Shown here: one piece after another, positions 26,677-36,078 of the stretch
How positions within the stretch are numbered: position 1 is the stretch's first letter
How the letters are laid out: every line of letters starts with the position of its first letter
NCBI GenBank assembly: GCA_034423195.1
Contig: DAOUIZ010000035.1
Span: forward strand, 106,218 to 170,217
Reading direction: 5' to 3'
Length of the DNA stretch: 64,000 nt
DNA from: CATOSK01 sp034423195
Lineage (GTDB): Bacteria > Chloroflexota > Dehalococcoidia > Lucifugimonadales > UBA3495
Translations under genes and position numbers: made by a program
The notes under the pieces: model-generated
Told to the model about the DNA's origin: nothing
The model's database searches: none
What the model saw: the letters and a program-made list of their open reading frames with translations, nothing else

Positions 26677-29600
26677 TGGTTAGAATGGCCGACCGTGCGG
26701 ACACAACGGCAACCAATTTCAACGCGATCAAGATATCCGTTGCCTCCCCGGAACAGATTCTGAACTGGTCCCACGGCGAGGTTACGAAGCCGGAGACCAT
26801 CAACTACCGCACCCTGCGCCCGGAGAAGGACGGGCTGTTCTGCGAGCGGCTGTTCGGGCCAACCAAGGACTGGGAGTGCTTCTGCGGAAAATACAAGAAG
26901 ATCCGGTACCGGGGAGTGGTGTGCGACCGCTGCGGCGTGGAAGTCACCCGGGCCAAGGTGCGCCGGGAGCGGATGGGGCACATCCGCCTGGCCGCTCCGG
27001 TGGCCCACATCTGGTTCAGCAAGACCACGCCGAGCCGGCTGGGCCTCCTCCTGGACCTGTCCCCGAGGAACCTGGAAAGGGTCCTGTATTTCGCCCAGCA
27101 CATCGTCATCTCGGTGGATGAAGAAGCCCGCCGCGAGCAAATAGAAACGCGGCAGGAGACGTTCGACTTCGAGTGCGAACGCCTGGAGCAGGAAGCCGAG
27201 GAAAAGACCGCGGAGCTGAGGGCCAAGATGGAAGCCCTTCCCGCCGAGGGCGAGGACCCGGCGGCGGATGTCGAGCGGTTCGGCTTGCAGGTTGAGATCG
27301 ACGGAGTCACCGACGAGCTGGGCAAGGAGCAGGCCAAGGCCAAGGAAGAGTTCGACAACGTCAAGGACGAACTGGAGGCCCTGCGGATCCACCAGCTGGT
27401 GGCCGAGTCCCGCTACCGGGAGCTGAAGGAACGGTACGGGGAAATCTTCGAGGCCGGCATGGGCGCCGAGGCGATTCTCGCCATCCTGAACCAGATCGAC
27501 ATGGAAGCGCTGCGGGAGCAGCTGGCCCAGGAAATGCGGTCCACCTCGGGGCAGCGGCGCAAGAAGGCCATCAAGCGGCTGCGGGTGGTGGAGTCCTTCA
27601 GGAAGAGCGGCAACCGGGTGTCGGACATGATCCTGAGCGTGCTGCCGGTGCTGCCGCCGGAGCTGCGGCCCATGGTGCAGCTGGACGGCGGGCGGTTCGC
27701 GACCAGCGACCTGAACGACCTTTACCGGAGGGTAATCAACCGGAACAACCGCCTCAAGCGGTTGATGGACCTGGGAGCGCCGGAGATCATCATCCGAAAC
27801 GAGAAGCGGATGCTCCAGGAGTCGGTGGACGCCCTCATTGACAACGGGCGGCGGGGCCGGCCCATCCAAGGCAGCCACAACCACAAGCTCAAGTCCCTGT
27901 CAGACCTGCTGCGGGGCAAGCAGGGACGCTTCCGCCAGAACCTGCTGGGGAAGCGGGTGGACTACAGCGGCCGGTCCGTCATTGTCGTCGGCCCGGAGCT
28001 GAACATGAACGAGTGCGGGCTGCCGAAGCGGATGGCGCTGGAGCTGTTCAAGCCCTTCGTCATGCACCGGCTGGTGATGCTGGGCATCGCGCCCAATATC
28101 AAGAGCGCCAAGCGCATGGTTGAGCGGGCCCGGACCGAGGTCTGGGACATCCTGGAGGACGTCATCAAGGACCGCCCGGTGATGCTGAACCGCGCCCCGA
28201 CCCTGCACCGGCTGGGCATCCAGGCATTCATGCCGACCCTGATCGAAGGCAATGCCATCCAGATTCACCCGCTGGTCTGCTCGGCTTTCAACGCTGACTT
28301 CGACGGCGACCAGATGGCGGTGCACGTTCCGCTGTCCCGGATGGCGGTGAACGAGGCCCGGGTGGCCATGCTGAGCACCCACAACATGCTATCCCCGGCA
28401 TCGGGCGAGCCGCTGGTCGCGCCGACGCTGGACATGGTGATGGGTGTCTACTACCTGACCGAGATGAAGGAGGGCGCGCTGGGTTCCGGCAGGCGTTTCT
28501 ACGACGCTGACGAGGCCCAGATTGCCTACACCTCCAAGCTGATAGACCTGCGGGCGCCGATCCAGGTGCGCCACGTGCCCGGCACGGACAACGAGGGCTG
28601 GACCGAGACTACCCTGGGGCGGCTCATCCTGAACGAGATTATTCCGGACGGCATCGAGTTCAAGAACCAGCTGATGGACCGGAATGCCATGAAGGACCTG
28701 ACGGCGGACCTGTACAGCAACTTGACCAACGATGAAACGGCCCAGGTGCTGGACGCCATCAAGGACCTCGGGTTCCAGTACGCCACTTCTTCGGGTATAA
28801 CCATCGCCATCAACGACCTGCAGGTGCCGGTCGGCAAGGAGGGGATACTGCGGGAAGCGGCCAGCAACGTGGCCGAGTACGAGGACCACTATCTCTCGGG
28901 CCTGATGACCGAGGACCAGCGGTACGAACAAACGGTGCAGGCGTGGACGAAGGCGCTGGACGATACCAGGAACCTGGTCAACGCCGAAATGTCCAACTAC
29001 GGGGGAGTGGCGGTGATGGCCCAGTCAGGGACCAAGGGCAACATCACGCAGATTACGCAGATGGCGGGCATGCGCGGGTTGATGAGCAAGCCAACCCAAA
29101 AGGGCATGGCGCAGAAAATCATCGAGCTGCCCGTCAAGTCCAGTTTCCGGGAGGGCCTGACCGCCCTGGAGTACTTCATCTCCACCCACGGGGCGCGGAA
29201 GGGTCTGACGGACACGGCGTTGAACACCGCCAACAGCGGGTATCTCACCCGCCGTCTTATCGACATTGCCCAGGAAGTCATCGCGACGGAACATGACTGC
29301 GGAACCTACGACGCTTTCTGGGTACAGGCGAGGCCCTCGGACGGCGGATCGGAAGAACGCCTGACCTTGCTGGACCGAATCAAGGGCCGCATCGCCGCCA
29401 CCGCCGTTCCCAACCCGCAGACCGGGGAAATCATCCTGGACCGCAACGAGGAGATTACCGAGGAAAAGGCCTGGGAGGTTCTCAACGCGGAGATCCACGA
29501 GGTGCCGGTCCGGTCGCCGCTGACCTGCGAAGCGCGCCGGGGTGTGTGCCAGCTCTGCTATGGCGAGCTGCCGGCCACCGGCAAGCTCATCGAAGGGGGA

Positions 29601-30914
29601 CAGGCGGCGGGAATCATCGCGGCGCAGAGCATCGGAGAGCCGGGCACCCAGTTGACCATGCGCACCTTCCATACCGGCGGTGTGGCCGGCGTGGACATAA
29701 CCAGCGGTCTGCCGAGAGTGGAGGAGCTCTTCGAGGCCCGAGTCCCCAAGGGCTCGGCGGTATTGACCGATATCGACGGTGTTGTCGAGATTACCGCGGA
29801 GGACGAAATCCGACGGGTACGGGTGGTCAGCCGGGAGGAGTTCCGCGAGGACTACATCCTGCCCGAAGGCTCCGAGCTGCTCGTCGAAGAGGGCGAGGAA
29901 ATCGGGCCCGACATGATCCTGGCCATGGGGCCTGCTCCCGAACCGGTGGAAGGAGAGGAGGAAACCCTGCCAGCGGAACCCCTGATTGCCGGCGTCTCCG
30001 GCCGGGTTGAAATCACTCCTTTCGGCCTTTCGGTAGTCTACGAAGACGTGGAGGAGCGGGAGTACGCCATTCCGGCGCCGGCCTATCTGCAGGTGGTGGA
30101 CGGGCAGGAAGTGCGGGCCGGCGACGCCCTCACGGCCGGTCCGATGAACCCCCATGACATCCTCAACATCCTGGGAAGAGACGATCTGCAAAGATACCTG
30201 GTGGACGAGGTGCAGAAGGTGTACCGCTCCCAGGGCGTGGGGATCCACGACAAGCACATCGAAATCATCCTGCGCCAGATGCTGCGCCGGGTGCAGGTGG
30301 AGTCCACCGGAGATTCGGACTTCATCCCCGGGCAGATGGCGGACAAGTTCGAGTTCCAGGACAAGAACGCCCGGGTCCTGGCGGAGGGAGGCGAGCCGGC
30401 AACGGCCAAGCCGATCCTGCTGGGAGTTACCCGTGCGTCGCTGCTGACCGACAGCTTCCTGGCGGCTGCGTCCTTCCAGGAAACCACCCGTGTCCTGACC
30501 CAGGCGGCGGTCAGTGGGTCCCACGACTGGCTGCTGGGCCTCAAGGAGAACGTAATCATCGGAAGGCTGATTCCGGCGAGGCTGGAGAGCCTCAGCGTCA
30601 TCGAAGAACCGGAACCGCAGAGTCCCTTCGAACTGGCCGGAGGATTGCCCCAGGACTGGCTGGAACTGGCCAGCGAGGCCTCTGCCGACTTCCCGTTCAC
30701 CCCGCAGGGGCAGGAGGGCCCGGTGGAGGCGGGTTTCTTCGTTGAGACGGCCGACGAAGACGATGATGCCGACGAAGACGACTTCTTCGACGAAGATGAT
30801 GATGACGACGGGGAGACCCTCGTTGCATCCGGGACGGGCGACGGCGCCACCGGCGAGTCCCAGGATGATGGGGGAGTCACCGGCAGCAACATCTTCTCCC
30901 CGGTGGACGACTAA
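26676..30914 (+). CDS. rpoC: DNA-directed RNA polymerase subunit beta'
   Basis: RpoC of 1412 residues. The catalytic triad sits in NADFDGDQMAVHVPLS. The N-terminal zinc ribbon is CFCGKYKKIRYRGVVCDRCG and the second zinc site lies near CEARRGVCQLCYG. The bridge helix/trigger loop follow (HTGGVAGVDITSGLPRVEEL). There is no large lineage-specific insertion of the cyanobacterial or gammaproteobacterial kind visible. The last ~60 residues are highly acidic (runs of Asp/Glu) followed by a Gly/Ser/Asp tail, which is unusual. The ATG overlaps the rpoB stop; pyrD follows after 49 bp. Confidence 0.97.
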   Translation: MVRMADRADTTATNFNAIKISVASPEQILNWSHGEVTKPETINYRTLRPEKDGLFCERLFGPTKDWECFCGKYKKIRYRGVVCDRCGVEVTRAKVRRERMGHIRLAAPVAHIWFSKTTPSRLGLLLDLSPRNLERVLYFAQHIVISVDEEARREQIETRQETFDFECERLEQEAEEKTAELRAKMEALPAEGEDPAADVERFGLQVEIDGVTDELGKEQAKAKEEFDNVKDELEALRIHQLVAESRYRELKERYGEIFEAGMGAEAILAILNQIDMEALREQLAQEMRSTSGQRRKKAIKRLRVVESFRKSGNRVSDMILSVLPVLPPELRPMVQLDGGRFATSDLNDLYRRVINRNNRLKRLMDLGAPEIIIRNEKRMLQESVDALIDNGRRGRPIQGSHNHKLKSLSDLLRGKQGRFRQNLLGKRVDYSGRSVIVVGPELNMNECGLPKRMALELFKPFVMHRLVMLGIAPNIKSAKRMVERARTEVWDILEDVIKDRPVMLNRAPTLHRLGIQAFMPTLIEGNAIQIHPLVCSAFNADFDGDQMAVHVPLSRMAVNEARVAMLSTHNMLSPASGEPLVAPTLDMVMGVYYLTEMKEGALGSGRRFYDADEAQIAYTSKLIDLRAPIQVRHVPGTDNEGWTETTLGRLILNEIIPDGIEFKNQLMDRNAMKDLTADLYSNLTNDETAQVLDAIKDLGFQYATSSGITIAINDLQVPVGKEGILREAASNVAEYEDHYLSGLMTEDQRYEQTVQAWTKALDDTRNLVNAEMSNYGGVAVMAQSGTKGNITQITQMAGMRGLMSKPTQKGMAQKIIELPVKSSFREGLTALEYFISTHGARKGLTDTALNTANSGYLTRRLIDIAQEVIATEHDCGTYDAFWVQARPSDGGSEERLTLLDRIKGRIAATAVPNPQTGEIILDRNEEITEEKAWEVLNAEIHEVPVRSPLTCEARRGVCQLCYGELPATGKLIEGGQAAGIIAAQSIGEPGTQLTMRTFHTGGVAGVDITSGLPRVEELFEARVPKGSAVLTDIDGVVEITAEDEIRRVRVVSREEFREDYILPEGSELLVEEGEEIGPDMILAMGPAPEPVEGEEETLPAEPLIAGVSGRVEITPFGLSVVYEDVEEREYAIPAPAYLQVVDGQEVRAGDALTAGPMNPHDILNILGRDDLQRYLVDEVQKVYRSQGVGIHDKHIEIILRQMLRRVQVESTGDSDFIPGQMADKFEFQDKNARVLAEGGEPATAKPILLGVTRASLLTDSFLAAASFQETTRVLTQAAVSGSHDWLLGLKENVIIGRLIPARLESLSVIEEPEPQSPFELAGGLPQDWLELASEASADFPFTPQGQEGPVEAGFFVETADEDDDADEDDFFDEDDDDDGETLVASGTGDGATGESQDDGGVTGSNIFSPVDD

Positions 30915-30963
30915 CCGGCCACCCACCATTTCGCACAGGGGCGCCAAGAGAGCGGACTGACTC

Positions 30964-31932
30964 ATGGACCTTTCGGTCGACCTGGCGCCCCAACACCCTC
31001 TCCACCTGGGGCTGGCCAATCCGGTCATCATCGCCTCGGGAACCTTCGGGTACGACGGGTACGGGCGGGGCATCACCCCCGACATGCGCCTGGAACGCCT
31101 GGGAGCGGTCATTCCCAAGACGGTGACCCGGTACGCCCGGGAGGGCAATCCCGAACCCCGGTGGTGGCCCAGCTCGTTCCGGGAGGCGCGGGAAGCTGGA
31201 GAAGCCGTCTACCTGAACTCCATCGGGCTGACCAATCCCGGCATCGAAGGTGCGCTGAGGGATATGGCTCCCGAGTGGGAGTCATGGGACGCAACGGTGT
31301 TCCTGAGCATGTCCGCCGAGTCGGTGGGCGAGTTTGGGGAAATGGCGGCAATGACCCGCGGAGTGGCGGGGTTCTCCGCCGTGGAGCTGAACCTGAGCTG
31401 CCCCAACGTGGAGAACGGAGCCCTGTTCAGTCATGACCCGGAAGACGCCGCGGCGGCGACGGACGCGGTACGGGAACACATTGAGACCCCATTGCTGGTG
31501 AAGCTGGCTCCCAACGTTCCCGACATTGCTCCCATCGCCAGGGCGGTGGTTGATGCCGGGGCCGACGCGCTGACAATCTCCAACACCCTTCCGGCCATGG
31601 CCATCGACGTGAAGACGGCGACGCCGGTGCTGGGCAACATCACCGGCGGGTTGTCCGGTCCGGGCCTGCGGGCGGTGTCCCTGGCCCTGGTCTATCGGGC
31701 GGCGCAGGTGGTGGATGTGCCGATAGTGGGGGTTGGGGGGATATTCACCGCCGAGGATGCGCTCCAGTTCCTCATGGCCGGAGCCACCGCGGTGCAGGTC
31801 GGAAGCGCGAACCTGGCAAGCCTGTGGGCGCCATTTGAAATCCTGGACGGCATCAAGGCGTTCATGCGGGAGCGGGAAATCGCCGACATCCATGAGATTA
31901 TCGGCGCCGCCCAGGGAAAATCGCCCGCCTGA
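30964..31932 (+). CDS. pyrD: Dihydroorotate dehydrogenase, class 1 (PyrD catalytic subunit)
   Basis: FMN TIM-barrel enzyme of 322 residues oxidising dihydroorotate to orotate in pyrimidine synthesis. NPVIIASGTFGYD at the N terminus, the catalytic-base loop ELNLSCPNVENGA (Cys in place of the class 2 Ser) and VGVGGIFTAEDALQFLMAGATAVQVGSAN mark a class 1 enzyme, most like 1B. Class 1B needs the PyrK electron-transfer subunit, but no pyrK is adjacent. The ATG at 30964 follows the rpoC stop closely and the gene may be in the rpoBC transcript. A strong terminator ends it. Confidence 0.92.
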   Translation: MDLSVDLAPQHPLHLGLANPVIIASGTFGYDGYGRGITPDMRLERLGAVIPKTVTRYAREGNPEPRWWPSSFREAREAGEAVYLNSIGLTNPGIEGALRDMAPEWESWDATVFLSMSAESVGEFGEMAAMTRGVAGFSAVELNLSCPNVENGALFSHDPEDAAAATDAVREHIETPLLVKLAPNVPDIAPIARAVVDAGADALTISNTLPAMAIDVKTATPVLGNITGGLSGPGLRAVSLALVYRAAQVVDVPIVGVGGIFTAEDALQFLMAGATAVQVGSANLASLWAPFEILDGIKAFMREREIADIHEIIGAAQGKSPA

Positions 31933-31960
31933 ACCGGGAAAATCGCTGACGGATATAAAC

Positions 31961-31997
31961 GCCCGGCCCGCAATTGACATGCGGGCCGGGCTTCTTT
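31961..31997 (+). terminator. Intrinsic terminator after pyrD
   Basis: A perfect 12-bp stem (31961-31972 with 31980-31991) with a 7-nt loop, followed by TTCTTTGTG. It is placed between convergent pyrD and the clp gene and would end the rpoBC-pyrD transcript. Confidence 0.9.
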
Positions 31998-32039
31998 GTG
32001 TCGGCGCTGCCATCCGTCCGGCGACGGAGCGGGTGGGAG

Positions 32040-34481
32040 CTACACAGCCGCCATGGGGACGGCCTTGGTCAGTTGCAGGCCGTCGCCGCTGGAGTCGACC
32101 ACCACATGGTCACCTTCCTGGAACTCGCCGGAGAGGATTCCCCTGGACAGGGGATTTTCAAGGGACCTCTGGATGGCACGGCGCAGGGGACGGGCTCCGT
32201 AGACGGGATCGAATCCCTCCCGGGCCAGCCACTCGCCGGCCGCAGCCGTCAGATCGAAGGTGATGCCCTTTTCCAGCAGCCGTTCCCCGACTTCGGCGGC
32301 CATCAGGTCCACTACTCGGACGATTTCCTCTCTGGTGAGGGACTGGAAAATGATGGTCTCGTCGATGCGGTTGAGGAACTCGGGCCGGAAGGTATGCTTG
32401 AGGGCCTGGTCCACGGAGTTGCGCATCCGCTGCAGCACCTCGCCATCCTCCACGCCGGTACGGAAGCCGTAGGGCTGGCGGCTGGCGTCGCTGGTCCCCA
32501 GGTTGCTGGTCATTATGATGACCGTGTTGCGGAAGTCCACCGTCCGGCCGTGGCCGTCGGTAAGGCGCCCGTCCTCGAGGATCTGGAGCAGGATGTTGAA
32601 GACGTCCGGGTGGGCCTTCTCGATTTCGTCGAAGAGGACGACTCGGTAGGGGCGCCGCCGCACGGCCTCAGTCAATTGTCCTCCCTCGTCATACCCTACG
32701 TAGCCGGGAGGGGCGCCGATGAGGCGGGAGACGGAGTGCTTCTCCATGTACTCGGACATGTCGATGCGGACCATGTTGCTCTCATCGTCGAACAGGAACT
32801 CGGCGAGGGCCTTGCTCAGCTCGGTCTTGCCGACCCCGGTGGGTCCCAGGAAGATGAAGCTGCCGATGGGCCGCCTGGGGTTGCTCAGCCCGGACCGGGA
32901 CCGGCGGATGGCCTCGGACACGGCGGCGATTCCCTCCTCCTGTCCAATGACGCGGCGGTGGAGGGCTTCCTCCATGTGGAGCAGACGGTCCGCTTCCTGT
33001 TCCAGGAGGCGGCCGGTGGGGATGCCGGTCCAGCGGGACACCAGCTCTGCGATGTCCAGCTCGTGTACGGCGAGGTCGGGCTCCGATGAGGCCCGGGCGT
33101 CCCGCTTCTCCTCCTGAAGCTGCTGCTCGATCCTCAGCCGCTCCGTCCTGAGTTGAGCGGCCTGCTCGTAGTTGCCCCGCTGGGCGGCGGCCTCTTCCTC
33201 GTCGGAAAGGCGGCGGATGCGGTTTTCCCGGTCCTGAAAATCCCCGGAGGGGGTTTCGGCGTTGATACGCAGCTTGCTGGCGGCCTCGTCGATGAAGTCG
33301 ATGGCCTTGTCGGGGAGCTTGCGGTCGCTGATGTACCTTTCACTGAGGCGCACCGCGGCCAGCAACGCCGAGTCGTCGATGGTGACGCTGTGGTGGGACT
33401 CGTACCGGGGACGCAGGGCACGGAGGATCTCCACCGTTTCCTCCTCGGAGGGTTCGTCCAGGTAAACGGGCTGGAAGCGCCGCTCCAGGGCGGTGTCCTT
33501 CTCGATGTACTTGCGGTATTCGTCCAGGGTGGTGGCGCCGATGCACTGAAGCTCACCGCGAGCCAGGGCCGGCTTGAGCATGTTGCTGGCGTCCAGGCCG
33601 CCCTCGGCGGCGCCGGCGCCGACCATGGTGTGGATTTCGTCGAGGAAGAGGATGACCTCGCGCTCGGCCTGCTTCACCTCATCCATGACGGACTTGAGGC
33701 GTTCCTCGAACTCGCCGCGGAACTTGGAGCCGGCCACCAGGGACCCCATGTCCAGGGCCAGCACCCGGCGGCGCTTCAGGGCCTCGGGCACAGTCCCGCC
33801 GGCAATCTGCTGGGCCAGTCCCTCGACGACGGCGGTCTTGCCCACGCCGGCCTCGCCGATGATCACCGGGTTGTTCTTGCGGCGCCTGGTGAGAGTCTGC
33901 ATGACTTGGCGGATCTCATCGTCCCGCCCGATAACCGGGTCCAGCTTGCCACCCTCGGCCAGTGCGGTCAGATCGACGCTGTACTTCTCCAGGGCCCGGT
34001 AGCGGCTCTCGGCCCGGGGGTCGTCCACCCGGTGGCTGCCCCGCACCTTGAGCATGGCCTGGTACACCAGGTCCCGGTTGATGCCGAACTCGTTGAGGAT
34101 GCGGGCCGAGTCGCCCTGGGGTTCCATTGCGGCGGCGACCATCAGGTGGTCCACGCTGATGAACTCGTCGTTGAGCCGCTTCGATTCCTCCTGGGCGTTT
34201 TCCAGCAGCCGCTGCACCCGGGGGGTGGCGTAAATCTGGGACTGCCCGCCGACCACCTTGGGAGCGGCTTCCAGGGCCTGGTGCAGGCGGGTCTTCATGG
34301 CTTCGACCGAGACGCCCAGCTCCTCGAATATGCGGGTGGATACGCCGTCTTCGGCACCCACCAGGGCCAGGAGAAGGTGCTCCACGTCCCACTGGGTGTG
34401 CTGATAGTTGCGCACCAGCTCCTGCGAACGCTGCAGGACCTGCTGCGCCTGTTCGGTGAATTGTTCCGGTCTCATTACCAT
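32040..34481 (-). CDS. Hsp100 AAA+ ATPase, ClpC-like (ClpB/ClpC family)
   Basis: Two-domain Hsp100 unfoldase of 813 residues. The N domain (EQFTEQAQQVLQRSQEL, HLLLALV) is followed by NBD1 with Walker A GEAGVGKT at 209-216, a short middle region, and NBD2 with GPTGVGKTELSKALAEF. The middle region is much shorter than the ClpB coiled coil and contains a UVR-like EEEAAAQRGNYEQAAQLR segment, as in ClpC. The YGF near RQPYGFRTG is at the position of the ClpC loop that docks ClpP. No clpP is in the window. GGAGG precedes ATG 34481. It is last in the dnaJ-hspR-clp operon. Confidence 0.88.
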   Translation of the reverse strand: MVMRPEQFTEQAQQVLQRSQELVRNYQHTQWDVEHLLLALVGAEDGVSTRIFEELGVSVEAMKTRLHQALEAAPKVVGGQSQIYATPRVQRLLENAQEESKRLNDEFISVDHLMVAAAMEPQGDSARILNEFGINRDLVYQAMLKVRGSHRVDDPRAESRYRALEKYSVDLTALAEGGKLDPVIGRDDEIRQVMQTLTRRRKNNPVIIGEAGVGKTAVVEGLAQQIAGGTVPEALKRRRVLALDMGSLVAGSKFRGEFEERLKSVMDEVKQAEREVILFLDEIHTMVGAGAAEGGLDASNMLKPALARGELQCIGATTLDEYRKYIEKDTALERRFQPVYLDEPSEEETVEILRALRPRYESHHSVTIDDSALLAAVRLSERYISDRKLPDKAIDFIDEAASKLRINAETPSGDFQDRENRIRRLSDEEEAAAQRGNYEQAAQLRTERLRIEQQLQEEKRDARASSEPDLAVHELDIAELVSRWTGIPTGRLLEQEADRLLHMEEALHRRVIGQEEGIAAVSEAIRRSRSGLSNPRRPIGSFIFLGPTGVGKTELSKALAEFLFDDESNMVRIDMSEYMEKHSVSRLIGAPPGYVGYDEGGQLTEAVRRRPYRVVLFDEIEKAHPDVFNILLQILEDGRLTDGHGRTVDFRNTVIIMTSNLGTSDASRQPYGFRTGVEDGEVLQRMRNSVDQALKHTFRPEFLNRIDETIIFQSLTREEIVRVVDLMAAEVGERLLEKGITFDLTAAAGEWLAREGFDPVYGARPLRRAIQRSLENPLSRGILSGEFQEGDHVVVDSSGDGLQLTKAVPMAAV

Positions 34482-34574
34482 TATGGTTACCTCCTGGGTG
34501 ACGCTGCCCGCAGGCGGCGCCTGGGTCTTTCTTTTGCGTCTGTCGAGAGCCAGTTTCCCGGATGGCGCGAAATC

Positions 34575-34898
34575 TTACCGCTTCCGCGCCCGGGCTTCCT
34601 TGAGCTGGGCGGTGAGAGTGTCGACCCTGGCCTCCAGCTCTTCAATGCGGTCCACCAGCTTGATGGCAACTTCGGCGCCGGCCAGGTTCATGCCCATCTC
34701 TTCGGTGAAGGTCTTGATCCGGCGCAGGCGGTCGATGTCAGCCTGGGAGTAAAGGCGCTGGCGTCCCTGGCTGCGGGAAGGCCAGACGAGGCCGACTCTT
34801 TCGTAGTACCGGAGCGTCTGAGCGTGCAAACCCACCATCCTGGCCGCGATGCTTATCACGTAGCATGGTTCGTTCCTCGGTTGTTCTTCGTTGGTCAT
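34575..34898 (-). CDS. hspR: Heat-shock repressor HspR (MerR family)
   Basis: Regulator of 107 residues. The MerR-type winged helix reads YVISIAARMVGLHAQTLRYYERVGLVWPSRSQGRQRLYS (shown in two parts: helix-turn-helix at about 13-35, wing at about 40-55), followed by DIDRLRRIKTFTEEMGMNLAGAEVAI and a C-terminal coiled coil. The form is that of HspR rather than metal-sensing MerR: there are no conserved cysteines in the effector region. In actinobacteria HspR represses dnaK and clpB operons with DnaK as co-repressor. Here it lies 2 bp after dnaJ and 93 bp before the clp gene, supporting the role. Confidence 0.88.
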   Translation of the reverse strand: MTNEEQPRNEPCYVISIAARMVGLHAQTLRYYERVGLVWPSRSQGRQRLYSQADIDRLRRIKTFTEEMGMNLAGAEVAIKLVDRIEELEARVDTLTAQLKEARARKR

Positions 34899-34900
34899 GG

Positions 34901-35791
34901 CTATCTCCCGGATGAGCCCCGAAGACTCTTCAGTTCCTGGTAAAGCTCCTTCTGCCGTTCCGTCAGGCTGGATGGAAGCCTGACCTTGACGGTGGCGAAC
35001 AAGTCCCCCCTGGAGTTGGGTTGGCCCAGGGTGGGCATCCCCTGTCCAGACAGGCGGAAACGCTGCCCGTTCTGCGTTTCCGGGGGTATGGTCAACGCAA
35101 CCCGGCCAGTGAGGGTGGGCACGTTGACCTCGGTGCCGAGGACGGCGTCCTCCACCGGAACCTCGATTTCCCGGTACAGGTTGCGGCCCTTCCGTTCGTA
35201 CACTGCGTGGGGCTGGACCGAGACGGTCAGGTAGAAATTCCCGCCGTCATTGCCCCGTCCCGCCGGAACGTGGACCTTGGAACCGTTGTCGACTCCGGGG
35301 GGTATCTTCACTTCCAGCCGGCGGCCGTCGGAAAGGTCCATGAGGCGGGTGGTACCCTGGAGAGCCTCGTGGAGGGTGACATCCACCGGGTACTCGGCAG
35401 CACGGGACTGGCCGCCGCCAAAGTTGCGGAATATCGACTGGAAGACGTCGCCGGCTTCGCTGCCAAAGTTTCCGAATGTGCCGGAGGATGATGGGTCGTC
35501 CCCGGCGCCGGAGCGGTAGAACCTGCTCCCGTCGAAGCGGCTCCTCGCCTCCGCCGCGTCAAGCTGGTCGGCCTGTTCCCAGCGGTCGCCGTACTTGTCG
35601 TACTTCCGGCGCTTGTCCGGGTCGGACAGGACGCTGTGGGCTTCGTTGATGAGCTTGAACTTGTCCTCGGCGGACTGGTTCCCCGGGTTCACGTCCGGGT
35701 GGTACTGGCGGGCCTTTTTCCGGTAGGCCTGGCGGATGTCTTTATCGTCTGCCGTTCTGGCCACTTCGAGAATGTCGTAATAGTTGGGCAT
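34901..35791 (-). CDS. DnaJ-type co-chaperone without zinc finger (CbpA-like)
   Basis: J-domain protein of 296 residues. The J domain covers residues 1-68 (NYYDILEVARTADDKDIRQA, with the HPD motif in YHPDVNPGN). A Gly/Phe-rich linker follows (GTFGNFGSEAGDVFQSIFRNFGGG), then the C-terminal beta-domains with LEVKIPPGVDNGSKVHVPAGRG and LTIPPETQNGQRFRLSGQGMP. There is no CxxCxGxG zinc-finger region, so it is the CbpA/DnaJ type II form. ATG 35791 has GAGG six bases upstream; the frame extends 46 codons further without similarity. It heads an operon with hspR and the clp gene. Confidence 0.92.
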   Translation of the reverse strand: MPNYYDILEVARTADDKDIRQAYRKKARQYHPDVNPGNQSAEDKFKLINEAHSVLSDPDKRRKYDKYGDRWEQADQLDAAEARSRFDGSRFYRSGAGDDPSSSGTFGNFGSEAGDVFQSIFRNFGGGQSRAAEYPVDVTLHEALQGTTRLMDLSDGRRLEVKIPPGVDNGSKVHVPAGRGNDGGNFYLTVSVQPHAVYERKGRNLYREIEVPVEDAVLGTEVNVPTLTGRVALTIPPETQNGQRFRLSGQGMPTLGQPNSRGDLFATVKVRLPSSLTERQKELYQELKSLRGSSGR

Positions 35792-35824
35792 CGACCGCCT
35801 CGTTCTAAGGGTCGCCGCCTCCGT

Positions 35825-35860
35825 CGCCAAGTTAGGCAACTTGTCTAAGGCTCCTTGGCG
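35825..35860 (-). promoter_or_regulatory. Palindrome in leader of dnaJ-hspR-clp operon
   Basis: Outer arms CGCCAAG (35825-35831) and CTTGGCG (35854-35860) enclose an inner inverted repeat CAAGTT/AACTTG (35828-35833 and 35838-35843). It begins about 7 nt after the inferred transcription start, so it could be an operator (HspR is encoded in the operon) or an RNA hairpin. It is not a good match to the actinobacterial HAIR or to CIRCE. Confidence 0.5.
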
Positions 35861-35873
35861 GCTACATGGTATT

Positions 35874-35902
35874 ATTGTATCCAAGCTAATGCAGCATTTC
35901 AA
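35874..35902 (-). promoter_or_regulatory. Promoter of dnaJ-hspR-clp operon
   Basis: On the minus strand TTGAAA (35902-35897) and TACAAT (35879-35874) are separated by exactly 17 bp, each one mismatch from the sigma-70 consensus. Transcription should begin near 35867, about 75 nt before the dnaJ start. Confidence 0.75.
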
Positions 35903-35954
35903 TGAAGGCTGCCCTTGATTTAGCCGCATTGATTACTTCTATATTTTATAAAAA

Positions 35955-35983
35955 TTGACACTGTACTATCAAGTATATATTAT
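35955..35983 (+). promoter_or_regulatory. Promoter of hsp20
   Basis: TTGACA (35955-35960), a 17-bp spacer and TATTAT (35978-35983) in AT-rich sequence, pointing at hsp20 and divergent from the dnaJ promoter. TTGA and TCAA around the -35 (35955 and 35969) form a short inverted pattern, possibly an operator; this is weak. Confidence 0.75.
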
Positions 35984-36078
35984 GGTTTCAGCAAGTTTGG
36001 CATCCTATCAGGCAAGACCAGCAGGCGCCCGACAAGGTCCAGACACAACGATCCCGCGATCCAAGGAGGCAATACCGT

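Noticed and set aside
31976..31981. TTGACA in the loop of the pyrD terminator as a -35 box
   Set aside because: It lies within a 12-bp hairpin, has no -10 and points into the convergent clp gene.
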